Shown here in pieces: positions 27,631 through 36,328 of a DNA stretch of 64,000 nucleotides (positions are counted from its first letter, which is position 1; the number at the start of each line of letters is the position of its first letter). The stretch covers positions 2,666,001-2,730,000 of the forward strand of contig NZ_CP040899.1 of assembly GCF_006349365.1 (NCBI RefSeq), given 5' to 3'. The notes beneath the pieces are model-generated. The model worked only from the letters and a program-made list of their open reading frames with translations. It searched no databases and was not told where the DNA came from. The DNA is from Georgenia wutianyii. GTDB taxonomy: Bacteria; Actinomycetota; Actinomycetes; Actinomycetales; Actinomycetaceae. Made by a program: the position numbers and the translations under genes.

Positions 27631-28558
27631 CCCGGCGCAGGCGCGCGGGCCGTGGACCGCGTGCGAACCGGCCGGCGTCGATCTGGCCGGCGACCAGCGC
27701 GGTGAGCGCGAGCGCGAACCCGGCGAGCTGCCCGGCGGCGAGCGTCTCCCCGAGCACGAGCGCACCGATCGCGGCCGCGACGAGCGGGGAGAGCAGCCCG
27801 AGCATGGCGGTCGCGGTGACGGGCAGCCGGCGGATGCCGCGGAACCACAGCGCGTAGGCGAGGAACCCGCCGACGGTGCCGAGCCACACGTACCCGGCGA
27901 CGGCACCGCCGTCGATCCCGGGCGGCACCCCCTCGGCGAGGGCGACGAGCGGGAGGAGGGCGAGCCCGCCCGCGGCGAGCTGCCACCCCGCGTAGGCGAG
28001 CGGGCCGACGCCGGGCGGCGCGCCCCACCGCTTGGTGAGCGTGACACCCAGCGCCATCGAGCCGGCACCCGCGAGCCCGGCGAGGACGCCGGCGCCGTCG
28101 AACCGCGCCGTCGGCTCCAGGACGACGAGCCCGATCCCGACGACGCCGACCACGCTCCATGCCGAGCGCCACCGGGAGGGCCGCTCGCGCAGCACGACGA
28201 CGGCGAGGCCGGCGACGACGAGCGGCTGGACGGCGCCGAGCGTGGCGGCGACCCCGCCGGGGAGGCGCTCGGCGGCGACGAAGAGCAGCGGGAAGAACGC
28301 GCCCATGTTCAGCGCCCCGAGGACGGGTGCCTTCCACCACCACTCACCCGCCGGGAGCCGTCGGGAGAGCAGGACGAGGAGCAGCCCGCCGGGCAGCGAG
28401 CGCATGAGCGCGGCGAAGAGCGGGTGGTCGGGCGGGAGGAGCTCGGTGGTCACCACGTAGGTGGTGCCCCAGGCCATCGGCGCGAGGGCGGTGACGGCGA
28501 CGAGGAGCGGGGCGAGGGCGCGGGCCGGTGCAGGGGCGAGGGTGCTGGGCGGTGCCAT
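27557..28558 (-). CDS. EamA/RhtA-family drug/metabolite exporter
   Basis: The 333-aa protein has ten membrane helices in two EamA repeats (first with WGTTYVVTTELLPP, second with YAGWQLAAGG and GFLAYALWFRGI). It probably exports small metabolites or amino acids. I choose ATG 28558 because GGGTGGGA precedes it; GTG 28567 is possible. The last 35 residues are basic and low-complexity and overlap the convergent reductase gene by 74 bp. It is divergent from a LysR gene that likely controls it. Confidence 0.85.
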   Translation of the reverse strand: MAPPSTLAPAPARALAPLLVAVTALAPMAWGTTYVVTTELLPPDHPLFAALMRSLPGGLLLVLLSRRLPAGEWWWKAPVLGALNMGAFFPLLFVAAERLPGGVAATLGAVQPLVVAGLAVVVLRERPSRWRSAWSVVGVVGIGLVVLEPTARFDGAGVLAGLAGAGSMALGVTLTKRWGAPPGVGPLAYAGWQLAAGGLALLPLVALAEGVPPGIDGGAVAGYVWLGTVGGFLAYALWFRGIRRLPVTATAMLGLLSPLVAAAIGALVLGETLAAGQLAGFALALTALVAGQIDAGRFARGPRPARLRRVSAVASARDSPGTPGSRRRPARTP

Positions 28559-28615
28559 GTGTCCCACCCTCGGCCCGCACCGATCGATCCGTCCAACACC
28601 TGGTTGCGATCAGAA

Positions 28616-28634
28616 CTATCGCCCAGGACGATAG
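28616..28634. promoter_or_regulatory. LysR-type operator (CTAT-N11-ATAG)
   Basis: CTATC at 28616 and GATAG ending at 28634 form an inverted repeat with the T-N11-A spacing of LysR boxes. It lies 4 bp before the LysR start codon in the 80-bp gap shared with the divergent EamA gene, so one site could control both. Confidence 0.7.
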
Positions 28635-28638
28635 GCGG

Positions 28639-29517
28639 ATGGAGCTACGCCAGCTGCGTTACGCCGTCGCCGTCGCGGAGACGAGGAACTTCACCCGCGC
28701 TGCGGCGCAGTGCTTCGTCGCCCAGTCCGCGCTGAGCCAGCAGGTGCGCACCCTGGAGCGCGAGCTGGGGGTGGCGCTGTTCGCGCGGACGAGCAGGCGG
28801 GTGGAGCTGACCCCGGCCGGGGAGGCGTTCCTGCCGGCGGCGCGGGAGTGCCTGGAGGCGGCCGAGCGGGCGGCGGTGGAGGCGGCGGCCGCCGTCGGGC
28901 AGGTGCGGGGGCGGCTCGCGGTGGGGATCACGCCGACCGTCGTCGCGCTCGACATCCCCGCCGTCCTCCAGCGTTTCCGGGAGCGGCACGGTGCGGTGCA
29001 GGTGAGCCTGCAGGTGGGCTCGAGCGACACGATGGCGGCGCAGGTGGCCGCGGGGACGCTCGACGTCGCGGTGCTCGGGCTGCGGGAGGGGCTGCAGCCG
29101 CGCGGGGTGGAGTCCCGCGAGCTGGACCGGCAGCGGCTGGTGGCCGTCCTGCCTCCCTCGCACGCGCTCGCGGCGCGCGAGGAGGTGGCGCTGGGCGACC
29201 TGGCCGGGGAGACGTTCGCGGACTTCCCGCGCACGTCGCCGGGGCGGGCGCAGAGCGACCACGCGTTCGCGACGGCGGGGCTGGAGCGGGAGGTCGCCTA
29301 CGAGGTGACGTCCGCGGAGCTCATGCTCAGCCTCGTCGCGCAGGGGCTGGCGGTCGCGCTGCTCGCCGAGGCGATCGCCGTGCGTAACCCGGCGGTGCGG
29401 ACGGTGCGGGTGACCGACGGCCCGGTGCGGGTGGAGCACCTGGCCTGGAGCGGGTTCAACCCCTCCCCCGCCACGCGCGCGTTCCTCGCCATGCTGGAGG
29501 ACGCGCCGTCGGAGTGA
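28639..29517 (+). CDS. LysR-family transcriptional regulator
   Basis: The 292-aa protein has an N-terminal winged helix (MELRQLRYAVAVAETRNFT, AQSALSQQVRTLERELGVALF) and the periplasmic-binding-like effector domain from about residue 88. Length and layout are standard. The gene is divergent from an EamA exporter with a shared LysR box, the usual arrangement for a regulator of the neighbouring transporter. The effector is unknown. Confidence 0.9.
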   Translation: MELRQLRYAVAVAETRNFTRAAAQCFVAQSALSQQVRTLERELGVALFARTSRRVELTPAGEAFLPAARECLEAAERAAVEAAAAVGQVRGRLAVGITPTVVALDIPAVLQRFRERHGAVQVSLQVGSSDTMAAQVAAGTLDVAVLGLREGLQPRGVESRELDRQRLVAVLPPSHALAAREEVALGDLAGETFADFPRTSPGRAQSDHAFATAGLEREVAYEVTSAELMLSLVAQGLAVALLAEAIAVRNPAVRTVRVTDGPVRVEHLAWSGFNPSPATRAFLAMLEDAPSE

Positions 29518-29530
29518 GGGCTGCGCGGGT

Positions 29531-30106
29531 TCAGCCCTGCTTAGCGGCGGCCTTCATCGCGCGCTTGGTCTCGCGCACCTGGAGCAGGGAGTCCTCGTCG
29601 GTGACGTCGGCGATCGACCGGCGCGCCCCGTCCTCGCCGTACGCGCCGGCGGCCTCGCGCCAGCCGGGAGCCTGGAGCCCGCACTGCTTGCCGAGGAGCG
29701 CGAGGAAGATCCTGGCCTTCTGCTCGCCGAACCCGGGCAGCTTCTTGAGGCGGCGCAGGATCTCGGCGCCGTCGGGGTCGCCGTCGGTCCACAGGCGGGC
29801 GACGTCGCCGTCGTAGTCCTCGACGACGGCGCCGCTGAGCGCGATGATCCGCTTGGCCATGGAGCCGGGGTAGCGGTGGACGGCGGGGGTCTGGCGCATG
29901 ACGTCGGTGAGCTCGTCGGGGTCCATCGCGGCGAGCCGGGCGGCGTCGAAGCCGCCGAAGCGCTGCTGCAGCTTGTACGGCCCGGCGAACGCGGTCTCCA
30001 TGGCGACCTGCTGGTCGAGCAGCATCCCGATGATCAGCGCGAGCGGGTCGGTGGACAGGAGGTGGTCGGCGTCGGCGTCGCCGGTGAAGTGCAGCTCGTG
30101 GTCCAT
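29531..30106 (-). CDS. HhH-GPD-type base-excision repair protein
   Basis: This 191-aa protein belongs to a small actinobacterial branch of the HhH-GPD DNA glycosylase superfamily. It has an N-terminal LIIGMLLDQQVAMETAF helix and a helix-hairpin-helix LKKLPGFGEQKARIFLALL (about residues 122-140). A catalytic aspartate cannot be placed with certainty. ATG 30106 has GGGAGGA upstream. The C-terminus is lysine-rich. It converges with the LysR gene (13-bp gap). Confidence 0.85.
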   Translation of the reverse strand: MDHELHFTGDADADHLLSTDPLALIIGMLLDQQVAMETAFAGPYKLQQRFGGFDAARLAAMDPDELTDVMRQTPAVHRYPGSMAKRIIALSGAVVEDYDGDVARLWTDGDPDGAEILRRLKKLPGFGEQKARIFLALLGKQCGLQAPGWREAAGAYGEDGARRSIADVTDEDSLLQVRETKRAMKAAAKQG

Positions 30107-30215
30107 GGCCCGATCCTCCCACCGTTGCCGCCACCGGCTCATCCCGATGTCAGTGGTCGCTGGGACGATGGGAGCACAAGGGAGGCAGGGCGTCACTCGC
30201 AGGGAGGTGAGGGTC

Positions 30216-32051
30216 GTGGTCGCAGCACCGGTGGTCGAGGAGTCGGCGGTGGAGCGTGCCTTCGCCTCGCTCGTCGAGTACCTCGACTTCGACGGCGTCC
30301 GCCTGGTCCGGGCGTCCGTGTCCCGTGCCACCTCCCCCGAGAGCGACGACGACGCCGCACCTCTCGCGCGTCCGGCTGTCGCCGCGGCGCCGCTCGCCCG
30401 GTCGACGGTGAGGGCACGGGTCCGGGAGTCTTCCGCCGCCTGCACCCCCGCCGTCGAGCGGCCGGCCGTCTCCCGGACGAGCACGCCGGGTCCCCAGTCC
30501 CGCGGGGCCACCGCTCTCGGCGCTGCCGTGCGACCGGCCGCCTGCGACCCGGTGGCAGAGCTCGAGGCGATGCTCGCCGCGGCGGCGTCGCTCAGCGGCA
30601 CGCCGTGGCACGAGGTCGGTGGCCGGCGGGTGCACGAGGCGCTGGACCTGCTGGAGCAGCTGGACCGGCGGCTCACCGGGCTGCGGGCGGGCGTGGTCGC
30701 CACGATCGAGGCGGAGGGCCTGTGGGCGCTGGACGGGCAGCGCACCGTCCAGGCGTGGCTGCGGGAGCGCACCGACGCCACTGCGGGGGCGGCGTCGCGG
30801 CAGGTGCGTCACGCGCGGGCGCTGCGTGACCACCTCCCGCTCACCCGGCAGGCGCTGGAGGCGGGTGAGGTGAGCGGTGAGCACGTGACGGTGCTCGTGC
30901 GCGAGGCGCTGCACACCGACCGGCTGCGCGCCCAGCTCGGCGAGGAGCACGTGGGCGAGGCGTTCCTCGTCGAGCAGGCGAAGGCGCTGGACGCCGCCGC
31001 GTTCACCAAGCTGGTCAAGCACTGGGCGGTCTCGGCAGACCCGGAGTCCGCCGACCGCGCGTGGCGCGAGGCGGGCACCAAGGAGCAGCTCACCCTGTCC
31101 CGCACGCTCGACGGGTACCACCTGGCGGGGTGGCTGGACGAGGTCTCGGGGCAGCTCGTGGACACGGCGCTGCGGTCCCACCTGGGCAGGAAGTCGAAGG
31201 ACGACGATCGCACCTCGGCCCAGCGCCGCGCCGCCGCGCTCACGTCCTTGGCCCGCCAGTCGCTGGACGCCGGCCTGCAGGGCGCGCACTCGCGCATCCG
31301 CCCGCACCTCACGGTGACTGCCTCGTTGGAGACGCTGCGGGCGCTGGCCGCCGCGAGCGGCTCGCCGGTGCCGCCGCGCCGCTCGGACGGCACCCCGCAC
31401 GAGGCGGGCGCGGACTTCGGCTTCTGGTCCGACACCGCGCTCACCGCCCCTGGTGGTCCGCGGGACCCGGGCCGCGGTGAGGACCTGTTCGAGCTGTCGG
31501 GGGAGGCCCGTCGCTGGATGGAGACGTGGCAGCCGGGCGACGAGCACGTCATCTCCACGACGATCGACCCGCGGGTGATGACGGGCGTGGAGCCGGCGAC
31601 CCTGGAGGACGGCACCCCGGTCCCGCCGGCGCTGCTGGCCCGCCTGGCGTGCGAGTCGGGGCTGTCGCGGGTGGTGTTCGGGCCGGACTCGACGGTTCTG
31701 GACGTCGGCCGCGAGCAGCGGATCTTCCCGGCGCACATGACCAGGGCGATCATCGCCCGCGACGGCCACTGCCAGTTCCCCGGCTGCGACGAAGCACCGG
31801 GGTTCGGCGAGATCCACCACTCGCTGCAGTGGTACCGCGACCAGGGCCCGACGAGCGTGGAGACCGGCATCCTCCTGTGCTGGCACCACCACGACTGGGT
31901 CCACTCCCAGAACATCACCATCGTCCGGTCCGGCGGGCAGTGGCACTTCTACCGCCGCAACGGCTGGCGCATCGGTGCGGAGTCCGGTGAGGACGACCCG
32001 CCACCTAACCCGACGGGACAGGTCTGCCCGCTGGAGGCGTCGAGCTCCTGA
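30216..32051 (+). CDS. DUF222 / HNH-endonuclease domain protein (13E12-repeat type)
   Basis: The 611-aa protein has an Ala/Arg-rich N-terminus, a helical DUF222 domain (about 110-430, with AEGLWALDGQRTVQAWLRERT), and a C-terminal HNH nuclease: CQFPGC, then GEIHHSLQWYRDQGPTSV and LLCWHHHDWVH supply the H-N-H and zinc ligands. Such genes are very common and often multi-copy in actinobacteria and have been linked to mobile elements. AGGGAGG (30201-30207) is 8 bases before the GTG at 30216; another GTG overlaps that site. No other mobility gene is adjacent. Confidence 0.85.
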   Translation: MVAAPVVEESAVERAFASLVEYLDFDGVRLVRASVSRATSPESDDDAAPLARPAVAAAPLARSTVRARVRESSAACTPAVERPAVSRTSTPGPQSRGATALGAAVRPAACDPVAELEAMLAAAASLSGTPWHEVGGRRVHEALDLLEQLDRRLTGLRAGVVATIEAEGLWALDGQRTVQAWLRERTDATAGAASRQVRHARALRDHLPLTRQALEAGEVSGEHVTVLVREALHTDRLRAQLGEEHVGEAFLVEQAKALDAAAFTKLVKHWAVSADPESADRAWREAGTKEQLTLSRTLDGYHLAGWLDEVSGQLVDTALRSHLGRKSKDDDRTSAQRRAAALTSLARQSLDAGLQGAHSRIRPHLTVTASLETLRALAAASGSPVPPRRSDGTPHEAGADFGFWSDTALTAPGGPRDPGRGEDLFELSGEARRWMETWQPGDEHVISTTIDPRVMTGVEPATLEDGTPVPPALLARLACESGLSRVVFGPDSTVLDVGREQRIFPAHMTRAIIARDGHCQFPGCDEAPGFGEIHHSLQWYRDQGPTSVETGILLCWHHHDWVHSQNITIVRSGGQWHFYRRNGWRIGAESGEDDPPPNPTGQVCPLEASSS

Positions 32052-32103
32052 ACGAGGTCCTCGCAGCGAGGGCAAGCCCGGCGCCCCGTGCCCCAGCTGC
32101 TTA

Positions 32104-32913
32104 TCACCCCGTCGTGAGCCGTGGCGTAGCCGTGACCACCTCAATCGGTTCTGTGGTCTGGGTCGTCACTGCTCGACCCGCAACGGGTAGCCAGGTCGAT
32201 GTGCCGGCCACGCGGAACGCGGCGTCCCACTCGATCTGCAACGAGATCACCGCGGTGCCCGGAGACTCGTAAACGTGGGACACGGTGTGGTTCGGCCACG
32301 ACGCACCCGGGTCCGTTCCCGTCAACGGAGCACTGCCATCGCCGAAGTCCCAGGTGTAGAGCACCGGCGTCACACGCACGTCGATGTCCAGATCCAGCAC
32401 CCGTGTCCTCAGGATGTGCTCGGAGGCATCGGTCATCACCACCGTCTCAGCACTGACGAGTACCCACGACCGGTCCGGCTGCACGATCAGGCTTCCCGGC
32501 TCGACGATGAGCCTCTGCACATCCTCCCGATCAAAGGCGATCACCTGAGGGGGCGCGCTCTCCCCCTCTTCGTTCTCTGTACCCTCCTGGTCCTCGAACC
32601 AGGGTGCCCACTCTCCCGGCGGAACGAAGCCGCACTCCGTCACAGTCAGGCTGTACTTGCCCCACCGGTACTCCTGCGGCGGACAAGTTCTCTCCGATCC
32701 GCCCGCAGCAGGGGTTCCGGAACTCGGGAGTCCTCTCCGAGGTCGTTCCCATAACTCCTTCGACGACCCCACCACTTCAATCTGGTCGAGCCGATCGGGA
32801 CCGACGCGAACGTCGGAGGGATCTGCGCGCGAAAGCAGCGGCCTTTCTGTCGCCACGGCGACATTCACCCCTGCGATCGCGAACGAAAGCGTAGCGATAA
32901 CCAGCCCGATCAT
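32104..32913 (-). CDS. Secreted PKD-domain protein, second copy (end of the pilus operon)
   Basis: The start at ATG 32913 overlaps the preceding lipoprotein stop (ATGA), after GGAGGAGC. The 269-aa product has a signal peptide ending near VAVA, a variable N-terminal half with two Cys residues, and a C-terminal PKD-like beta domain (YTWDFGDGSAPLTG, then VYESPGT). From about residue 135 it is nearly identical to the first copy at 33574-34413, while the first halves differ, which points to duplication followed by gene conversion or domain replacement. PKD domains bind proteins or sugars outside the cell. Base composition is lower in GC than the flanks. Confidence 0.8.
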   Translation of the reverse strand: MIGLVIATLSFAIAGVNVAVATERPLLSRADPSDVRVGPDRLDQIEVVGSSKELWERPRRGLPSSGTPAAGGSERTCPPQEYRWGKYSLTVTECGFVPPGEWAPWFEDQEGTENEEGESAPPQVIAFDREDVQRLIVEPGSLIVQPDRSWVLVSAETVVMTDASEHILRTRVLDLDIDVRVTPVLYTWDFGDGSAPLTGTDPGASWPNHTVSHVYESPGTAVISLQIEWDAAFRVAGTSTWLPVAGRAVTTQTTEPIEVVTATPRLTTG

Positions 32914-33515
32914 TGCTCCTCCGTCGCGAGGCCTCGGATCGTCCATCCGTCTTCAGCCAAGACCGCAATCGTGTAGTTCACTTCGCCACCTTTCGCAGAT
33001 GCAAGAGGCTCACCGTCAGCAGAGAAACTCGACGAGGCCGATTCAGTTCCTCGAACACCCACCCGGAAGTGGGTGTACTCGCCATCTGGAGGCAGAGCGC
33101 CCATTTCCGCGACGACGATCTCCCCGCCGACGCCGTAACCACCGCTGGAGTGCAGCTCACTAACGTCGTCAGCGACGGCCGCACAGAACTGACACTCCGG
33201 GTGCGACATCGCCTGCCACTCCTCAAGGTCACCCGTGGCGTAGACGTACGGGTACAACGCCAAGAAGTACTCAGCCGCCGCCTTCGCCCCTTCGATGTCG
33301 TCCCGCTCCATCGCGGTGGGTCGCGTCGGCTCCGGCCACGGCGTAGGGCCGGGCGCTGCAGTGGTCGGCTCCGTCGAGCTCGGCGACTCGCTCGATACGT
33401 CCGTCGCCGATCCCGTCGGTTCCGGCTGACCGTCACCACTCGAGCACCCTGCCAAGAGCAAGCCGGTCGCGAGCACCGCCGCAGCCATTCGCCTCGTCAT
33501 CAGAGCCCTGGTCAT
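32910..33515 (-). CDS. DUF6318-type lipoprotein, second copy
   Basis: I use ATG 33515, because GGGGAG lies 6 bases before it. The 201-aa product has a lipobox LLAGC, a Thr/Pro-rich linker, and a folded domain starting AMERDDIEGAKAAAEYFLALYPYVY, with a conserved CQFC pair. This matches uncharacterised DUF6318 lipoproteins. It is the paralogue of 34403-35023; each copy is followed by a PKD protein gene. It would be anchored on the outer face of the membrane. Confidence 0.82.
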   Translation of the reverse strand: MTRALMTRRMAAAVLATGLLLAGCSSGDGQPEPTGSATDVSSESPSSTEPTTAAPGPTPWPEPTRPTAMERDDIEGAKAAAEYFLALYPYVYATGDLEEWQAMSHPECQFCAAVADDVSELHSSGGYGVGGEIVVAEMGALPPDGEYTHFRVGVRGTESASSSFSADGEPLASAKGGEVNYTIAVLAEDGWTIRGLATEEQ

Positions 33516-33573
33516 CGACATCTCCCCATCAGTCGGGCGCGTCCATGAATCCATCGCGTAGTCCTCACAGCCA

Positions 33574-34413
33574 TCACCCCGTTGTCAGCCGAGGCGTCGC
33601 GGTGAGCACCTCGATCGGCTCGGTGCTCTGCGTCGTCACAGCCCGGCCGGCAACCGGCAACCACGTCGAGGTGCCGGCCACGCGGAACGCCGCGTCCCAC
33701 TCGGTTCGCAGCGAGATCACGACCGTGCCGGGAGCGTCGTATACGTGGGCGACAGTGTGGTTCGGCCACGGTGCACCCGGGTCCGTCCCCGTCAGCGGAG
33801 CGCTGCCATCACCGAAGTCCCACGTGTAGAGCACCGGCGTCACGCGCACGTCGACGTCAACCTCCAGCACCCGCGTCCGCAGGATGTGCTCGGCAGCATC
33901 GGTCATCACCACCGTCTCGGTATTGATCAGGACCCACGACCGATCGGGCTGCACGATCAAGCCCCCCGGCTCGACGATCAGGTGCTGCACGTCTTCGTGC
34001 GAGACCACGATGGGCTGGATAGTCACGTCGGGTGCGGGCGCTCCCTCTTGGCCTCCACCTGTGGATCGATCGAACCACGGCGTCCTTTCGGTGCCGCCCG
34101 CACCATCACACTCGACGATGACCTCGCGGTAGCGCCCCTCTGTGTAGAGCATGGGCGCGCAGTTTCGCTTCCCGCTGGCCCCGGATTGCGAGATGGAGGG
34201 CCGGCTCGGCACGTCCGCACCCCCTCGAATGCGAAGAGAGCCTCCCTGGCGCGCCTCACGATAGTTGCCGGTGACAGTCACCGAGTCCGCACCGTCTGCA
34301 ATGCCGCGCCAGTCCGATGAAGCTCCGCGAGAAGCCATCGCAGGCGCGTCAGTCATCAACGATGCAGCTGCGATGGCCAGTGCCATCAATGATGAGGTGA
34401 ATCTACGATCCAC
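33574..34413 (-). CDS. Secreted PKD-domain protein, first copy
   Basis: The GTG at 34413 follows AGGAGGGG and overlaps the end of the preceding lipoprotein gene by 11 bp. The 279-aa product has a signal peptide (cleavage likely after PAMA), a Ser/Gly-rich first half, two Cys residues, and the same C-terminal PKD-like domain as the copy at 32104-32913, with only a few differences over the last 130 residues. As part of the operon following the Tad genes it may be a pilus-associated or wall-facing protein (inference). Confidence 0.8.
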   Translation of the reverse strand: MDRRFTSSLMALAIAAASLMTDAPAMASRGASSDWRGIADGADSVTVTGNYREARQGGSLRIRGGADVPSRPSISQSGASGKRNCAPMLYTEGRYREVIVECDGAGGTERTPWFDRSTGGGQEGAPAPDVTIQPIVVSHEDVQHLIVEPGGLIVQPDRSWVLINTETVVMTDAAEHILRTRVLEVDVDVRVTPVLYTWDFGDGSAPLTGTDPGAPWPNHTVAHVYDAPGTVVISLRTEWDAAFRVAGTSTWLPVAGRAVTTQSTEPIEVLTATPRLTTG

Positions 34414-35023
34414 TTTGCCCCTCCTGCAGGTTGACGCCACGAACGACCCATCCGCCCTCAGAACGGAGCAAGGCAAGGTTGTAGGTCACCGCTCCTCCCG
34501 CGATGGTCCGCAGCACCTCTCCGTTGCCGGAGTACTCGACCGACGGGCTCTCGACGCCGTCCACCCCCACCCGAAAGTGCTCCCAGTCGTCGTCGGGCGG
34601 GGCGGCCCCGATCTCGAGGACGGCGATCTCCCCTCCGACCCCATACCCACCTGCAGAGAAGAGCTCTGTCGCGCGCTCGGCGGCGCCCTCGCAGAACTGA
34701 CACTCCGGGCCCGACATGGCGCGCCACTCATCGAGATCACCCGTGGCATAGACGTACGGGTACAGCTCGAGAAAGTACTGAGCCGCCGCCTTCGCCCCTT
34801 CGATGTCGTCCCGATCCATCGCGGCGGGTCGCGTCGGCTCCGGCCACGGCGTGGGGCCGGGCGCGGGAGACGTCGGTTTCACCGAGCCCGGCGGGTCGCT
34901 CGGCTCGGCAGTCACAGGCGTCGTCCCCGAAGGCTCGGGTTCCCCGTCACCGCTGCACCCGGTCGCGAACAGGCCGGCGACACACGCCGCCACAGCCAGC
35001 CGCCTCACGCTCCACGTCCTCAT
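34403..35023 (-). CDS. DUF6318-type lipoprotein, first copy
   Basis: The 206-aa protein has a basic N-terminus, a lipobox FATGC, a linker rich in Pro, Ser and Thr, and the DUF6318 domain (AMDRDDIEGAKAAAQYFLELYPYVY, CQFC, GGYGVGGEIAV). GGGGAGG precedes the ATG at 35023. The TadG-like gene ends 14 bp upstream, so the lipoprotein/PKD pair is contiguous with the pilus operon. The bases before the start resemble those before the second copy, showing that the duplicated unit included the ribosome site. Confidence 0.82.
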   Translation of the reverse strand: MRTWSVRRLAVAACVAGLFATGCSGDGEPEPSGTTPVTAEPSDPPGSVKPTSPAPGPTPWPEPTRPAAMDRDDIEGAKAAAQYFLELYPYVYATGDLDEWRAMSGPECQFCEGAAERATELFSAGGYGVGGEIAVLEIGAAPPDDDWEHFRVGVDGVESPSVEYSGNGEVLRTIAGGAVTYNLALLRSEGGWVVRGVNLQEGQSGS

Positions 35024-35036
35024 CAGGACCTCCCCA

Positions 35037-35492
35037 TCAGTCGGCCCGCGCCGACGACGTCACGGTGATCACGAACCCGTCGGTCCACGGCACTAGCACC
35101 CACGGCACGACGGCCGGGCGCGCCACGGCGGACAGCACCACACGCGCCGTCCGCCCGTCCTCGGTTCCCGTTCCGGCACTGACCCCGAGCCCGCGGAACG
35201 TGGTCGCCGCGGCAGAGCTGCCGAGGTACTCGACGACGGACTCACGGACGGACGCGTCCGACAGCGGCAGCCCTTCGGCAGGGCCATCCGGCGCGTAGTA
35301 CCGCTCGTAGTCGATCGCGTCGGCCGCGTCTGCCGCCGCGCCGTCGGCGAGCGCCAGGAGCTGCTTGCGCTCGAGGTAGAGGGAGGACGCCGCGGCGAGC
35401 ACCAGCACCAGCGTCAGCGCCAGCAGCCCGAACCCGATCGAGAGGAGCGTGATCTGCCCGCTCTCGCCGTCGTCGTCGGTGGTCCTGCGCAC
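35037..35492 (-). CDS. TadG/TadE-like pilus assembly protein
   Basis: The 151-aa protein starts with ESGQITLLSIGFGLLALTLVLVLAAASS, the N-terminal membrane segment of TadG-type pseudopilins, and then has a short periplasmic domain. It lacks the large C-terminal vWA part of classic TadG. The GTG start at 35492 lies 6 bp from the TadE-like gene stop at 35499 and is preceded by a strong GGGGGAGG. It probably helps pilus assembly in the envelope. Confidence 0.78.
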   Translation of the reverse strand: MRRTTDDDGESGQITLLSIGFGLLALTLVLVLAAASSLYLERKQLLALADGAAADAADAIDYERYYAPDGPAEGLPLSDASVRESVVEYLGSSAAATTFRGLGVSAGTGTEDGRTARVVLSAVARPAVVPWVLVPWTDGFVITVTSSARAD

Positions 35493-35498
35493 AGCCGC

Positions 35499-35963
35499 TC
35501 ACCTCCCCCGGAACTCGGGGACGGAAGCCAGGTGCGCTGCTTCCACCGGCACCTCGAGCGGCAGTGACCCGCCGAGGAACTCCGGGACCAACGGCAGCGG
35601 AACCACGGCCACGACCTGGACGTGGATCTGCGCACCCGGGCTCAGGCACGGCTCCTCGCTGCAGGAGACCGATAGCGCCTGCGAGCCGTCGACAGCGATG
35701 CCGTGGTCGCTGAACGCGAGCTCGACGGCGGTCTGCGCACGCTCGAGCCCGGTCGCCAGATCCGGCTCCTGGCTCATCACCCTGCCGGACTCGCGTGCGG
35801 CTGCCTCGGCGGCGAACGCCGCGGCCTGGATCTGCCCGAGCGTGAGGACCAGGTAGACCAGCGGCAGGAGCAGCACCAGCGTGACGCCGAGGAACTCGAC
35901 GAGGGCGCTGCCGCTCTCCTCACTCCGCAGTCGCCGCAGGACGGCAGTCGCCAGGGCCCTCAC
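35499..35963 (-). CDS. TadE-like pseudopilin, second copy
   Basis: This 154-aa protein has the TadE signature ESGSALVEFLGVTLVLLLPLVY, in which glutamate +5-like positioning and a hydrophobic helix follow a short basic leader. The rest is a periplasmic domain with a Cys pair (SCSEEPC). Its GTG start overlaps the preceding TadE stop by 4 bp (GTGA). TadE and TadF pseudopilins are processed by the TadV peptidase and are needed for Flp pilus biogenesis. Confidence 0.83.
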   Translation of the reverse strand: MRALATAVLRRLRSEESGSALVEFLGVTLVLLLPLVYLVLTLGQIQAAAFAAEAAARESGRVMSQEPDLATGLERAQTAVELAFSDHGIAVDGSQALSVSCSEEPCLSPGAQIHVQVVAVVPLPLVPEFLGGSLPLEVPVEAAHLASVPEFRGR

Positions 35964-36328
35964 TCCTGCACCGCCCGTCCGCCGGCTGTCATGACGCCTC
36001 CGGGTCCGAGCAGGCCGAGCACCGGCAGCGGCGCGCGCACCGTCACCTCGACGAGCACGAGCCCGTCCCGCTCGACGAGGGCCGCGCTCACGTCCCGCCC
36101 GTACCGCGCACTGAGGGCCGTCCCGATGAGCTCACGGGTCCGCTGCGCACCTGCCTGCGGTGAGCTCCCCTCGAGGGCCCCGTAGCGCGCTCCTTCCCCG
36201 GCGGCGTCGACCAGGGTGTTGCGCACGTGCATCGCCAGGGCGAGCTGCACCACCCCGAGCAGCACCGTGACGAGCAGGATCGAGACGAGGACGAACTCGA
36301 CGACGGCCGAACCGCTCTCGTCGGTCAG
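35960..36328 (-). CDS. TadE-like pseudopilin, first copy, with a non-standard start
   Basis: The protein begins near LTDESGSAVVEFVLVSILLVTVLLGVVQL, the classic TadE N-terminus, and is about 122 aa. No ATG, GTG or TTG occurs in this frame near the N-terminus. The best candidate is a CTG at 36328 that overlaps the stop of the Flp-like gene (CTGA), matching the coupled 4-bp overlaps elsewhere in this operon. A GGCGG-like stretch precedes it. The start should be treated as provisional. Confidence 0.75.
   Translation of the reverse strand: MTDESGSAVVEFVLVSILLVTVLLGVVQLALAMHVRNTLVDAAGEGARYGALEGSSPQAGAQRTRELIGTALSARYGRDVSAALVERDGLVLVEVTVRAPLPVLGLLGPGGVMTAGGRAVQE

Noticed and set aside
32052..32103. 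Mobile-element end beside the DUF222-HNH gene
   Set aside because: No transposase, terminal inverted repeat or target duplication is visible.
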